The notes below the pieces were generated by a model. It was not told the DNA's origin, did no database searches, and was given only the letters and a program-made list of their open reading frames with translations. Shown in pieces: positions 1 to 10,299 of a stretch of DNA of 64,000 nt. The stretch's first letter is position 1; every line of letters starts with the position of its first letter. Location: assembly GCA_938021675.1 (NCBI GenBank), contig CALIFY010000020.1:1-64000 (forward strand). The letters are read 5' to 3'. Made by a program: the position numbers and the translations under genes. Source of the DNA: an uncultured Acidimicrobiales bacterium. Its GTDB lineage: Bacteria; Actinomycetota; Acidimicrobiia; Acidimicrobiales; SZUA-35.

Positions 1-1397
1 CGAGCCCGGTAGCTGGCCCGTCCACCGACCGAATCCTTGTTTAGCCGCTTCGCTAGGTGTAAGCCTTCCAGCAGCAATTCGATGGCCGCGGCCTTGACCC
101 CATCGGACACCTCGTCACCGACCAATTCAGCCACCGGATCGGCCAACCCCGGCGTGTTGTCCAGCAGGTCGATATACGCCGAAATTGGGAGGTCGTCGCC
201 GGCGTTGACGACGAGGTCTTCGTCGAACGCGTCGACCACTCGGCGCACGTGCTCACCGGAGAATCGTGCCTTGAATACGGTCAGCACCGCAGCCCGGAGC
301 AGGTTGTCGATAACCTCACCATCCCGACCTTCCTCCAAGGTCTCGATCTCGATTTTGCCGGCGGTCGAAGCGATGAGGGCGTCGAGATCGCTGACGCGGG
401 GCACCACGTCGCCCTCGCCGAGACGGAGCGCTCGTCTGGTAGCCGCGGCAACCAACGTTTCGGTGTTGGCCACCGTGAGACGGACCGACACACCAGATCG
501 CTGGTTGATCTGGGGGCTTGAGCGAGCTAGGTGGGTAAACGTCGACACCAGCTCCTCCATGAACTCGGGCAGAGTCGTCACCGGGCCATCTGTTGGGAGC
601 CGCGCCTCTTGGCGGGCGATCGCCATCTCGGTTTCGACATCGATCGGATAGTGGGTTCGGATCTGCGCCCCAAAGCGATCCTTGAGCGGGGTGATCATGC
701 GACCACGATTGGTGTAATCCTCAGGGTTTGCCGATGCCACAAGCAACACGTCGAGCGGCAGTCGGACTTTGTATCCCCTGATCTGGATGTCGCGCTCCTC
801 CAGCACGTTCAACAAGCCGACCTGGATCCGTTCGGCCAAATCCGGCAGCTCATTGATAGCGAACACACCACGGTTGGTCCGGGGCACAAGCCCATAGTGG
901 AGAGTGAGCTCGTCGGACAGGTATCGACCCTCGGCTACTTTGATCGGATCCACTTCGCCGATCAGGTCCGCGATCGACGTGTCCGGTGTTGCCAGCTTTT
1001 CTCCGAAACGATGGTCGCGTCGAACCCACTCGATCTCGGTGTCGTCTTGGTGTTCGGCCACCAAGTCAATGGCGTACTTTGAGATCGGATGGAGGGGATC
1101 ATCGTTTATCTCCGATCCGGCGATGATGGGCATCCACTCATCGAGCAAGCCGGTCAGGGCGCGGATTATTCGGGTCTTGGCCTGCCCCCGCTCTCCGAGA
1201 AAAATCAGATCATGGCCAGCGAGAACAGCGTGCTCCAGCTGCGGGAGCACCGTGTCGTCATAGCCGAGCACACCGGGAAACAATCGCTCACCGGTCTTGA
1301 TCCGGTCGATGGCGTTCTGGCGGATCTCGTCCTTTATGAGACGCGAACTCCAGCCGGACCGCCGTAGTGCTCCCAATGTTTCAGGTCGACTATCCAC
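1..1397 (-). CDS. Magnesium-chelatase/MoxR-type AAA+ ATPase, partial (C-terminus beyond left edge)
   Basis: The reverse strand is open from the left edge to about 1397. Conceptual translation shows a Walker A LGERGQAKTR about 60 residues in, then NELPDLAERIQVGLLNVLEER and a sensor-1-type VASANPEDYTNRGR followed by TPLKDRFG. This order is typical of ChlI/BchI-like and MoxR AAA+ ATPases. The closest family I know is the stand-alone actinobacterial 'magnesium chelatase' such as mycobacterial Rv0958, which is usually paired with a VWA protein. It probably remodels a protein partner and is not a true chlorophyll enzyme. The chosen start is a GTG at 1395-1397; a TTG at 1376 is an alternative. The gene lies downstream of the 1492-2409 gene on the same strand. 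The missing end and any VWA partner would lie to the left of the window. Confidence 0.85.
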   Translation of the reverse strand, partial: MDSRPETLGALRRSGWSSRLIKDEIRQNAIDRIKTGERLFPGVLGYDDTVLPQLEHAVLAGHDLIFLGERGQAKTRIIRALTGLLDEWMPIIAGSEINDDPLHPISKYAIDLVAEHQDDTEIEWVRRDHRFGEKLATPDTSIADLIGEVDPIKVAEGRYLSDELTLHYGLVPRTNRGVFAINELPDLAERIQVGLLNVLEERDIQIRGYKVRLPLDVLLVASANPEDYTNRGRMITPLKDRFGAQIRTHYPIDVETEMAIARQEARLPTDGPVTTLPEFMEELVSTFTHLARSSPQINQRSGVSVRLTVANTETLVAAATRRALRLGEGDVVPRVSDLDALIASTAGKIEIETLEEGRDGEVIDNLLRAAVLTVFKARFSGEHVRRVVDAFDEDLVVNAGDDLPISAYIDLLDNTPGLADPVAELVGDEVSDGVKAAAIELLLEGLHLAKRLNKDSVGGRASYRA

Positions 1398-1491
1398 TCT
1401 CAGACAGTAGAGTCCGGCAGGCCGGAACGATGAATCGGGTCGACAATCTTGCGTTGGCCAGTCTTGCGTTGATTGGTGATGCGCTCGCTGG

Positions 1492-2409
1492 TCACGCGCT
1501 AATCGTGAACGAGATCGTCTGGGCCGCCAGTTGCCGGCCTAAACCATCGGGTCCATCGAAGGCTTGAATGTCCACCACGTAGGTGCCGGGGCCGAATGAT
1601 CCACCAGCGTATGCAGGTCCGGCGTTGCCGAACATGGAATAAGGAGGGACGTTTTCGATCTTGAAATGGTCGAGGGCACCGAAGACCTCGAAGGCGACAC
1701 TCTGCGTACCCTCGGGTGCACCGAGTAGGTCGAAGGCCAGGGCGTCTGCCGGGATGGAGGCCAACGGCACGGTTTGGTCAACTCGGTCGAAAACCACTCC
1801 AACGTCGCGTTGAGATCGGGCGTCGATGATTCGCAGCGACATGGCCGCCAGTTCCGGTTGTTCGCTCGTCGTCGGTGCCGTCGACGTTGTGGCCGGCACG
1901 GTAGTCGTTACCTCGGGCGCAGAGGCAAGTTGGAGGAAACTGAGATCCCATGTTGGTCCGGTGTCGCTGTTGCAGGAGACCCCATCACCGACCCGGCCGG
2001 GACACACCAATTCGTCTTGCAGCACCTCGCCGTCCAAAGAACGCTCTCCAACGCCGGCAGGTTCACTCCCGCATTGGACCGTGTTGTAGTGGATCCGCCC
2101 AACGATGGGACCTGACCCGATACGAGAACATATCGAACCGACGCTTTGACCGTCGTAGTCTGTGCTGGCGATGTCGTCGCTCAGATCGCCGGAGCAGTAG
2201 CAGACACCGTCGACGGCGTAGCTACTGGCCCAGGCCAGGCTGGTATCGACCGCCGGCGATGGCCGGGCGCTGGCAACGATCACCAAAAGCATGCTCACGA
2301 CGACGAAAATCCCGATTAGCGTGCCAGCCCGACGCTCCGAAGTGGCTGCCAACACACTGCGCAGCCGGGACGAGAACTCCTGAATCCCCGAACTCGCACT
2401 CTCCACCAC
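1492..2409 (-). CDS. Membrane-anchored secreted protein with C-terminal Ig-like domain, function unknown
   Basis: The 305-residue product has a short cytoplasmic N-terminus, one hydrophobic segment at about residues 31-48 (signal anchor), and an exported remainder. Residues about 68-150 carry several cysteines, including a CYC triplet, which suggests disulfides. A Thr/Ser/Pro linker follows (about 165-185, TTTVPATTSTAPTTSEQPE). The last 110 residues have the alternating pattern of a beta-sandwich (VFDRVDQTVPLASIP ... FDLLGAPEGTQSVAFEVFG ... GTYVVDIQAFDG), resembling Ig-like modules of extracellular actinobacterial proteins. I do not recognise a catalytic motif. The gene sits directly upstream of the chelatase-type ATPase on the same strand. 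It could be a cell-surface or wall-associated protein; function is unassigned. Confidence 0.7.
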   Translation of the reverse strand: MVESASSGIQEFSSRLRSVLAATSERRAGTLIGIFVVVSMLLVIVASARPSPAVDTSLAWASSYAVDGVCYCSGDLSDDIASTDYDGQSVGSICSRIGSGPIVGRIHYNTVQCGSEPAGVGERSLDGEVLQDELVCPGRVGDGVSCNSDTGPTWDLSFLQLASAPEVTTTVPATTSTAPTTSEQPELAAMSLRIIDARSQRDVGVVFDRVDQTVPLASIPADALAFDLLGAPEGTQSVAFEVFGALDHFKIENVPPYSMFGNAGPAYAGGSFGPGTYVVDIQAFDGPDGLGRQLAAQTISFTISA

Positions 2410-2505
2410 CTAACCATTGTGTCTCGAATCGAACGAGACGCAACTTTGTCGGGCTAACGGAATCGCGACCCACCGTCGCATCGGACTACTTCGTAGACTC
2501 TCCCC

Positions 2506-4710
2506 ATCGACAACACAGACCTCTCTGGACGCTGGCGCGCCGCTCCGCTAAACAACGAGCTGCAACGAACCGGCGCCGATGCCGACCTCGACGACAGCAA
2601 CTGGCCCCTGATCGACGTGCCCGGCCATTGGGCCGAAGTCGAACCATACGCCGACCACACCGCCCCGCTGCTGTATCGGCATCGCTTCACCCACCCATCC
2701 CCTGCCGAGGATCAGCGGCTGTGGCTTCGCTTCGATGGTGTGCTCAGCACAGCCGAGGTGTGGCTCGACGGCACCTATGTCGGTGATGCCGAAGGGTATT
2801 TTTCGGCTAACAGCTTCGAGGTGACGACCCAGATGGCGGCGGCCGATGAGCACGTACTGGCCGTCGAGGTTTCATGCCCGGTCCAAGGGCAGGGCAGTCG
2901 AACCAACACCTCGTTAACCGGGTCGCTGCAAACCGGTCCCCTCGCCCCATCGGTTTGTCCTGGTGGCATTTGGCGGCCGGTGTCGATCGAGCGGACCGGT
3001 CCGGTGGCCATTCGTCATGCCCGCCTACTTTGTACCAAGGCCGACGCCGACCAAGCCGAGTTGTTGATCCGTCTCGTACTTCACGCCGTCGAACACCAAG
3101 AGGTACGGATAGACACCTCTGTCCTCGCACCGGACGGCGAAGCGGCCGCTGGTGGAGCCGAACATCATCAGCTGGCGTCCGGGGAGAATCGAATCGAATG
3201 GACCGTGCCTATCGATAGGCCACAACGGTGGTGGCCGGCCGCTTTGGCCGGAGTCGATGCGGGCCATAGCGCCGACGGCGGCCGAGGCGACCAACCTCGT
3301 TACGATGTTTCGGTGGCGGTTCGGTTGGCCGATGGCGCTGTCTCGGACCGAACCGATTGGCGGACCGGGCTTCGTCGGATCGACATCGACAATCACCTGT
3401 GGTCGGTCAATGGTCATCGTCTGTTTGTGAAAGGCATCGCCTACGGGCCAGCCGACCCCTTCCTCAATGCCGTTCCAGCAGATACGTTGCGGGACGACCT
3501 ACGCACCGTGCGCGAGGCGGGCCTCGATATGGTTCGCGTCTTCGGCCACATCGGCCGACCTGAGATCTACGAGGAGGCGGACCGCCTCGGCCTATTGATC
3601 TGGCAGGACTTGCCGTTGGTCGGCGGCTATTCCTCCAAGGTCCGTACCCGGGCGAAGGCCCTCGCTCGGGCCGCGGTGGATCAGCTTGGCCATCACCCAT
3701 CGGTTGCGTTGTGGTGCGGTCACGTCGAATCTAACCAGCCGGTCCTCCCCGAGCCGGGTCGCGGCGGTATCGGGCGGTGGCCGTTCTCCGTTGGCCGCCA
3801 TTTCGCCCGCCATATTTTGCCAACCTGGAACCGTTCGATTCTCGATCCGATCGTTGGCCGCGAACTCAGAAACGCCGACAACACTCGATCGACGATCACC
3901 CGCTCCGGTAGTTTGCCAAGCCCCGGCGATCCTGCCGGGTCCGACGCCCATCTGTGGCTTGGGTGGCACGCTGGCCAAGCCTCGGATTTGGCGGAGGTTC
4001 TTCGACGTTGGCCTCGCCTCGGTGCGTTCCCCGGAGGTATCGGTAGCCAATCGGTGTCGGTCGAAGACTGGGACGAGACGGCACCGACGTGGGCCGGAGC
4101 AGAGATCGGTGCGTTCAATCGCTATCTACCTCGGCGGGCGTACGGCAACGGCACGTCGTGGGCAGCAGCCACTCGGGCCTACCAGGCCGACATGATCCGA
4201 ACTCAGATCGAGACCCTCCGCCGACTCAAGTACCGACCGACGGGCGGGTTTTGTGTCTTCGCCCTGGCCGACGTTGACCGCGCCGGTGGTTTCGGGGTTC
4301 TCGATTCTGAGCGACGACCCAAGCCAGCTCATGCCACGTTGATCGATGCCTGTCGTCCGGTGGTCATCATCGCCGACTTACCGCCGGAACTCGTCGTGCC
4401 GGGGGAACCGCTCACCTTGGCCGTTCACGCCGTCAACGACTTACCGTATGCGCTCGGTGCCGTGCGGGTCATAGCCAGAGCATCGGCCGCCGACGGCTGG
4501 CGTCGCACAACCACCTGGGCGGGGGAACTCGGCGCCGATACCTGCGTGAAGGTCGGCGATTTCGCTTTCGATGCCCCGGGGCGACAGGGGGCGGTGGAAA
4601 TCGATCTTGAGCTGACCTCCGATGACCGCCTGGCGACCAACCGGTACCAGACCGTCGTTATCCCCTCAGCCGAAGCGATGCGACCGGCCACTCAGGCGAC
4701 AGCCGACTAG
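2506..4710 (+). CDS. Glycoside hydrolase family 2-like (beta-mannosidase-like) protein with altered catalytic motifs
   Basis: This is a GH2 architecture: an N-terminal jelly-roll sugar-binding domain (LRFDGVLSTAEVWLDGTYVG), an Ig-like domain, a TIM barrel (VNGHRLFVKGIAYGPADPF ... LGLLIWQDLPL), and a C-terminal beta domain. The acid/base region reads HPSVALWCGHVES, keeping Glu but with Val in place of the usual preceding Asn. The nucleophile region reads GAFPGGIGSQS, where family members usually have SEFG-QS, so the nucleophile Glu appears to be Gly. The protein may be inactive or use other residues. Conserved GH2 N-terminal sequence (LSGRWRAAPLNNELQ from 2521) is in frame before the first usual start, GTG 2617, yet an in-frame TAG lies at 2494-2496 and no ATG/GTG/TTG lies between. 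A -10-like TAGACT at 2494-2499 would place a transcript start near ATC 2506. The start is therefore uncertain. Confidence 0.8.
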   Translation: MDNTDLSGRWRAAPLNNELQRTGADADLDDSNWPLIDVPGHWAEVEPYADHTAPLLYRHRFTHPSPAEDQRLWLRFDGVLSTAEVWLDGTYVGDAEGYFSANSFEVTTQMAAADEHVLAVEVSCPVQGQGSRTNTSLTGSLQTGPLAPSVCPGGIWRPVSIERTGPVAIRHARLLCTKADADQAELLIRLVLHAVEHQEVRIDTSVLAPDGEAAAGGAEHHQLASGENRIEWTVPIDRPQRWWPAALAGVDAGHSADGGRGDQPRYDVSVAVRLADGAVSDRTDWRTGLRRIDIDNHLWSVNGHRLFVKGIAYGPADPFLNAVPADTLRDDLRTVREAGLDMVRVFGHIGRPEIYEEADRLGLLIWQDLPLVGGYSSKVRTRAKALARAAVDQLGHHPSVALWCGHVESNQPVLPEPGRGGIGRWPFSVGRHFARHILPTWNRSILDPIVGRELRNADNTRSTITRSGSLPSPGDPAGSDAHLWLGWHAGQASDLAEVLRRWPRLGAFPGGIGSQSVSVEDWDETAPTWAGAEIGAFNRYLPRRAYGNGTSWAAATRAYQADMIRTQIETLRRLKYRPTGGFCVFALADVDRAGGFGVLDSERRPKPAHATLIDACRPVVIIADLPPELVVPGEPLTLAVHAVNDLPYALGAVRVIARASAADGWRRTTTWAGELGADTCVKVGDFAFDAPGRQGAVEIDLELTSDDRLATNRYQTVVIPSAEAMRPATQATAD

Positions 4711-4808
4711 CGTCGGAAACAACCCCAATCGCACGTCCACGCCAAGCAAGACGCACCAAACAAACCCCCCGCCCGTTTCTGCGCAAGTCATCGCTTCCGG
4801 CGCGAGAG

Positions 4809-5405
4809 TTGGGCCGCCCCGAAGTCCTCTTATCAGGCACAGAACCGCATCGGTTGGCCACCGTCGGTCACTGCTTGGACGTCTTCGACGATGTGTGGGA
4901 CCTAGAAAACGGTTGGGGCGACGCTACCTATATCGGCGACACCTATCTCAGCAACTTCCAGGATGGTTCGGGAAACGATATTGCCCTCGTCCACCTCCAC
5001 AACGACCTTAACCACGGCGCCCGCGGCGAAGTCATGTACGACGAAGACTTCGATTTTGACAATCGACCCGATGAACGTCTCGACGGCGACCGGGTGGACA
5101 TCAAGGAAATCGCCACCGCCTACGTCGACATGCCGGTCTGTTTTACGGGCGGATCGAGTGGCACCCACTGCGGCCGCGTCACATCCGTCGGAGCGTTCAA
5201 CCGCGGTTTCGACGGCGTGACCCACATCACCGAAGCGATCGAGACCGACATCTGCGCCTTGCCAGGCGACAGCGGCGGCCCGTTGTACACCCTCGATGGG
5301 AAAGCCATCGGCATTTTGAGTGGCGGTGCAGACTGTCCCGACGGCGAACGTTCCCTCTACCAACGAATGGACGAATTGTTGGGGTGGGGTTACGACGTCT
5401 GGTGA
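4809..5405 (+). CDS. Trypsin-like (S1) serine protease, apparently 5'-truncated
   Basis: The catalytic triad of a chymotrypsin-fold protease is readable: His in ATVGHC (about residue 21), Asp in GNDIALVHL (about 56), and Ser in LPGDSGGPLY (about 153), with paired cysteines around them. S1 proteases of this kind are normally secreted and have a signal peptide plus at least one beta strand before the His motif. Here only about 20 residues precede it, the start is a TTG, and nothing like a signal peptide occurs in any frame of the 98 bases after the GH2 gene. The 5' part of the gene therefore seems to be lost, and this is probably a remnant or pseudogene although the catalytic residues remain. 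An unusual cytoplasmic protease is less likely. Confidence 0.65.
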   Translation: MGRPEVLLSGTEPHRLATVGHCLDVFDDVWDLENGWGDATYIGDTYLSNFQDGSGNDIALVHLHNDLNHGARGEVMYDEDFDFDNRPDERLDGDRVDIKEIATAYVDMPVCFTGGSSGTHCGRVTSVGAFNRGFDGVTHITEAIETDICALPGDSGGPLYTLDGKAIGILSGGADCPDGERSLYQRMDELLGWGYDVW

Positions 5406-5573
5406 TCCGCTTGACGTATCACTTCGGCCGGTAAGCGGACCGCTGTGTGCGGGCCGGTGGGCCGAGACACGAAGGTGACAAGTGAAAACAGCATGAGGTT
5501 GGCCCGAAAAGAGGGCTGGGCGCTATCGTCATCGAGTGGGTTGAGCTCGATCTAGCGAACGGGGAGGTTCCCG

Positions 5574-6380
5574 GTGGCAGCACCCACAACCACATCGGCA
5601 GTGACGGGCGGCAATAGTGCCAGCCGGCCACTCCGCCCAACGCAGAGGAAATTGCCGTTCCCGGCCAGCCTCTACCAGACGGCGGTCGGCAAAAAGTGGG
5701 TGATGGCCCTCACCGGGCTGATGTTGATCGGCTTCGTGCTGGTCCACATGGCAGGAAACCTCAAGCTCTATCTCGGTGTCGTTCAACACCAGGGCGAGCT
5801 GATCTACGACGCCGACGCCTACGGTGAATCGCTGCGGGAACTGCTGGTGCCAATCGTGCCCCGCACCCACCTGCTCTGGGTGCTCCGCCTCGGCCTCATC
5901 GGCGCGTTCGTGCTCCACATCCACTCGGCCTACAGCCTGACAAGAATGAACCTGGCCACGAACTTCGCCTACGAGTCCAAACGCGACTGGCTGGCAGCAA
6001 ACTTCGCGTCGCGCAGCATGCGTTACACCGGCGTCATCTTCCTGGCCTACTTGATCTTCCATTTGGCTGACCTGACGTGGGGTCTCATTCCCGGCTACGA
6101 GTGGGAACGAGGCGAAATTCAGCACAATGTGGTCGGCTCCCTATCCAACCCGGTCGTCGCCATCATCTACGTGGTGGCCAACCTGGCGCTGGCCATGCAC
6201 ATCTACCACGGCATCTATTCGATGTTCCAGAGCCTCGGCATCAACAATCCCCGCTACAACCAGCTCCGCCGCCCGCTGGCCATCGGCGTGGCGACCATCG
6301 TTCTCGTCGGCAACGTCAGCTTTCCCATCGCCGTGTTGACCAACATCATCGAATACGACCCGAGCCTCCTCGCCGGATAA
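5574..6380 (+). CDS. sdhC: Succinate dehydrogenase cytochrome b subunit (b558 type)
   Basis: This is the 268-residue membrane subunit of a type-B succinate:quinone oxidoreductase, which anchors SdhA/B and carries heme for electron transfer to quinone. The chain shows five hydrophobic helices. Histidines lie within or near them (GFVLVHMAGNLKLYLG, LRLGLIGAFVLHIHS, AYLIFHLADL, NLALAMHIYHGIYSMFQ), as expected for diheme ligation. The start is GTG 5574 with a strong GGGGAGG 6 bases upstream. The gene begins an sdhC-sdhA-sdhB operon (36-base gap to sdhA). No sdhD is present, which is normal for this type. The first 35 or so residues are low-complexity and cytoplasmic. Confidence 0.93.
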   Translation: MAAPTTTSAVTGGNSASRPLRPTQRKLPFPASLYQTAVGKKWVMALTGLMLIGFVLVHMAGNLKLYLGVVQHQGELIYDADAYGESLRELLVPIVPRTHLLWVLRLGLIGAFVLHIHSAYSLTRMNLATNFAYESKRDWLAANFASRSMRYTGVIFLAYLIFHLADLTWGLIPGYEWERGEIQHNVVGSLSNPVVAIIYVVANLALAMHIYHGIYSMFQSLGINNPRYNQLRRPLAIGVATIVLVGNVSFPIAVLTNIIEYDPSLLAG

Positions 6381-6416
6381 CTCGCCTTCCCCAAGCCCAG
6401 CAAAAGGAGTCACCGG

Positions 6417-8333
<1,917 letters not shown>

Positions 8334-8370
8334 TCGCTGGAGCTAGCGAGCGCATCGAAGGAGCAATTGA

Positions 8371-9144
8371 ATGAGCAAGAGGCTCAACCTCACCCTCAGC
8401 GTCTGGCGCCAGGCAGGGCCTAGCGCCCCCGGCAGTTTCATGACGTACCACGCCAAGAACATTCCCGACGATGCCTCATTCCTTGAGATGCTCGACATCG
8501 TGAACGAAGAGCTCATTGAAACCGGTGAGGTGCCAATCGAGTTCCCCCATGACTGCCGGGAGGGCATCTGCGGCACGTGCGGCGTGATGATCAACGGCCG
8601 AGCCCACGGTCAAGAAAAGGGCACGGCGGCCTGCCAGCTTCACATGCGGAAATTTTCTGATGGCGACACGATCGTGATCGAGCCGTGGCGGGCCCGGGCG
8701 TTTCCTATCGTCCGTGATCTCGTCGTCGACCGGTCGCCGCTCGACAAAATCGTCGCCGCCGGCGGGTACGTCTCGGCTCCCACCGGCACCGCCCAAGACG
8801 CAAATGAAACACCAATCCCCAAAGAGGTCGCCGACTCCGCCATGGATGCCGCGGCCTGTATCGGGTGTGGGGCCTGCGTCGCCGCCTGCCCGAATTCGGC
8901 GGCTCAGCTTTTCACCTCGGCCAAGCTCTGGCACCTCAACTCGCTCCCCCAAGGTCAAGCCGAACGATTTCGGCGCACCGAACACATGGTGGAGACGATG
9001 GAGCAGTTCTTCGGATCATGCACCAACCACGGTGAATGCACCGAGGCCTGCCCCAAAGAGATCAGCCAGGATTTCATCGCCTACATGAATCGTGACTACA
9101 TCAAGTCTCAGATCGTCAACCGAAAATTGGCGGGCCAGAAGTAG
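8371..9144 (+). CDS. sdhB: Succinate dehydrogenase iron-sulfur subunit
   Basis: This is the 257-residue electron-transfer subunit linking SdhA flavin to the membrane anchor. The N-terminal ferredoxin-like domain has [15 protein letters not shown] for the [2Fe-2S] cluster. The C-terminal domain has [16 protein letters not shown] and [16 protein letters not shown] for the [4Fe-4S] and [3Fe-4S] clusters. The start ATG is preceded by GAAGGAG. It lies 37 bases after sdhA and is the last gene of the operon; a convergent gene begins 16 bases beyond its stop. Confidence 0.95.
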   Translation: MSKRLNLTLSVWRQAGPSAPGSFMTYHAKNIPDDASFLEMLDIVNEELIETGEVPIEFPHDCREGICGTCGVMINGRAHGQEKGTAACQLHMRKFSDGDTIVIEPWRARAFPIVRDLVVDRSPLDKIVAAGGYVSAPTGTAQDANETPIPKEVADSAMDAAACIGCGACVAACPNSAAQLFTSAKLWHLNSLPQGQAERFRRTEHMVETMEQFFGSCTNHGECTEACPKEISQDFIAYMNRDYIKSQIVNRKLAGQK

Positions 9145-9160
9145 CGAACCCCGGCGGCCA

Positions 9161-9883
9161 TCAATCCCCGTCCTTCGATGGGTAGTGCCAACGGGTTGAC
9201 AGTCCTCGCTCGGTGGCCGTTACCCACCAGATGCCATCCGGGCCGGGAAGCGCGACGGGTTCGGCTGTCGAGGCCAGCACCGAATCCATCTCCAACACAT
9301 CAGGGCTCGCATCTTGCAAGGCGAACCCCCACCGGTGGCGTCGAAGGGCCGGGCCGGTGAACGGATGGCTCCCGGTCGCCGACAACAATTCACCGTCGAC
9401 TCGGCCCGGCTGTGTGTACCCACCGGCCCGCTCCGACAGCGGCTGAGCGGAGACAACCCGATCGGCGTCGCCGACGAACTCGATCTCCCAACCGAGCGGC
9501 ACCCGATGCCCGTACCCTCGATCGAGCAATTCTCGACCGTCGTCAACGACGAGCGCGAAGGCCTCAAGCCCATAGCTCCAATGCTCCAATGGGGTCTCGC
9601 AGACGTGATCGGCCCAGATTCCCGATGCCCGAAGTTCCCACCGGTCGACCGGAAGCGGTATCGCCTGCTCGACCAGGACCACCGGTTGGGGGTCGAGGCC
9701 GATCACCACAAGTTGAAAGACGGCGGTCCGCCGACCCGGATCGGCCGACACCGAAAGCGCGATGGCACGCGTCCCATCGTCAGCCGTCGTCAGAAGTTCA
9801 TGGCGGTCGACCCACCGCCCCGTACCGACGTCACGTAGCGCATCGGGCGGGTGGCGACGCCGTTCGTAGACCGATGAAATCAT
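9161..9883 (-). CDS. Conserved hypothetical protein (actinobacterial type)
   Basis: The reading frame is open further upstream (to 10072), but that extension is Cys/Arg/Pro-rich and non-protein-like, so I chose the ATG at 9881-9883 (MISSVYERRRH). The 240-residue product is soluble, without signal peptide or membrane segment. The most striking stretch is WELRASGIWADHVCETPLEHW followed by YGLEAFALVVDD and PLGWEIEFVG. This resembles a family of uncharacterised, mainly beta proteins that I have seen in actinobacteria but cannot name with certainty. No catalytic motif is evident. It is convergent with sdhB and divergent from the GTPase pair. Confidence 0.65.
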   Translation of the reverse strand: MISSVYERRRHPPDALRDVGTGRWVDRHELLTTADDGTRAIALSVSADPGRRTAVFQLVVIGLDPQPVVLVEQAIPLPVDRWELRASGIWADHVCETPLEHWSYGLEAFALVVDDGRELLDRGYGHRVPLGWEIEFVGDADRVVSAQPLSERAGGYTQPGRVDGELLSATGSHPFTGPALRRHRWGFALQDASPDVLEMDSVLASTAEPVALPGPDGIWWVTATERGLSTRWHYPSKDGD

Positions 9884-10299
9884 GAGCCATTCACCGTCAC
9901 AGTATTGTCCGCACCGTGGTCCACAGTATGGTCCGCGGTCACAACGTGGACGAGGGTGTGAAAAAGGGAGCAGGTCGACGGAAAATCCGGGCGACTGGAT
10001 CCCCCGCCGACCTGCGACCGTTGGTTGACACGCTGTGCACATCGCAACGCATCGACGATCGTCGTAACTCAAGTGTACTTCCGGTTGACGCCAGGTGTAT
10101 CAACCAGGTCCTGAGTTTAGCAACCCGAACTATACGCACGGTTGCATCAGGTCCACCACCTAGAACGCACGTTTTTACCAGAACAGCGCCCCCAGTCGAA
10201 CGCAAACCGCCGGCAAGGTCGCTCCAACCACCAACATCGCGCCTTTCGGGCTCGGATCAACGCAACCGGTGGCGGGAAACCCTAGCCTTTGATCCCAAG
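9884..10299. other. 416-base intergenic region between divergent genes
   Basis: The plus frame through here is open, but its translation is Arg/Pro/Ser-rich without family resemblance, so I treat it as noncoding. Plausible promoter elements for the GTPase operon are a TTGACA at about 10024-10029, a TTGACG at about 10083, and a TATACG at about 10132, but no pair with ideal spacing stands out. No hairpin or repeat is obvious. Confidence 0.4.

Noticed and set aside
1950-2786. Plus-strand ORF across the anchored-protein gene
   Set aside because: Arg/Pro-rich shadow of the minus-strand gene and of the GH2-like N-terminus.
9916-10299. Long N-terminal extension of the first GTPase
   Set aside because: The frame is open but its translation is Arg/Pro-rich without domain character; ATG 10300 fits the family start.
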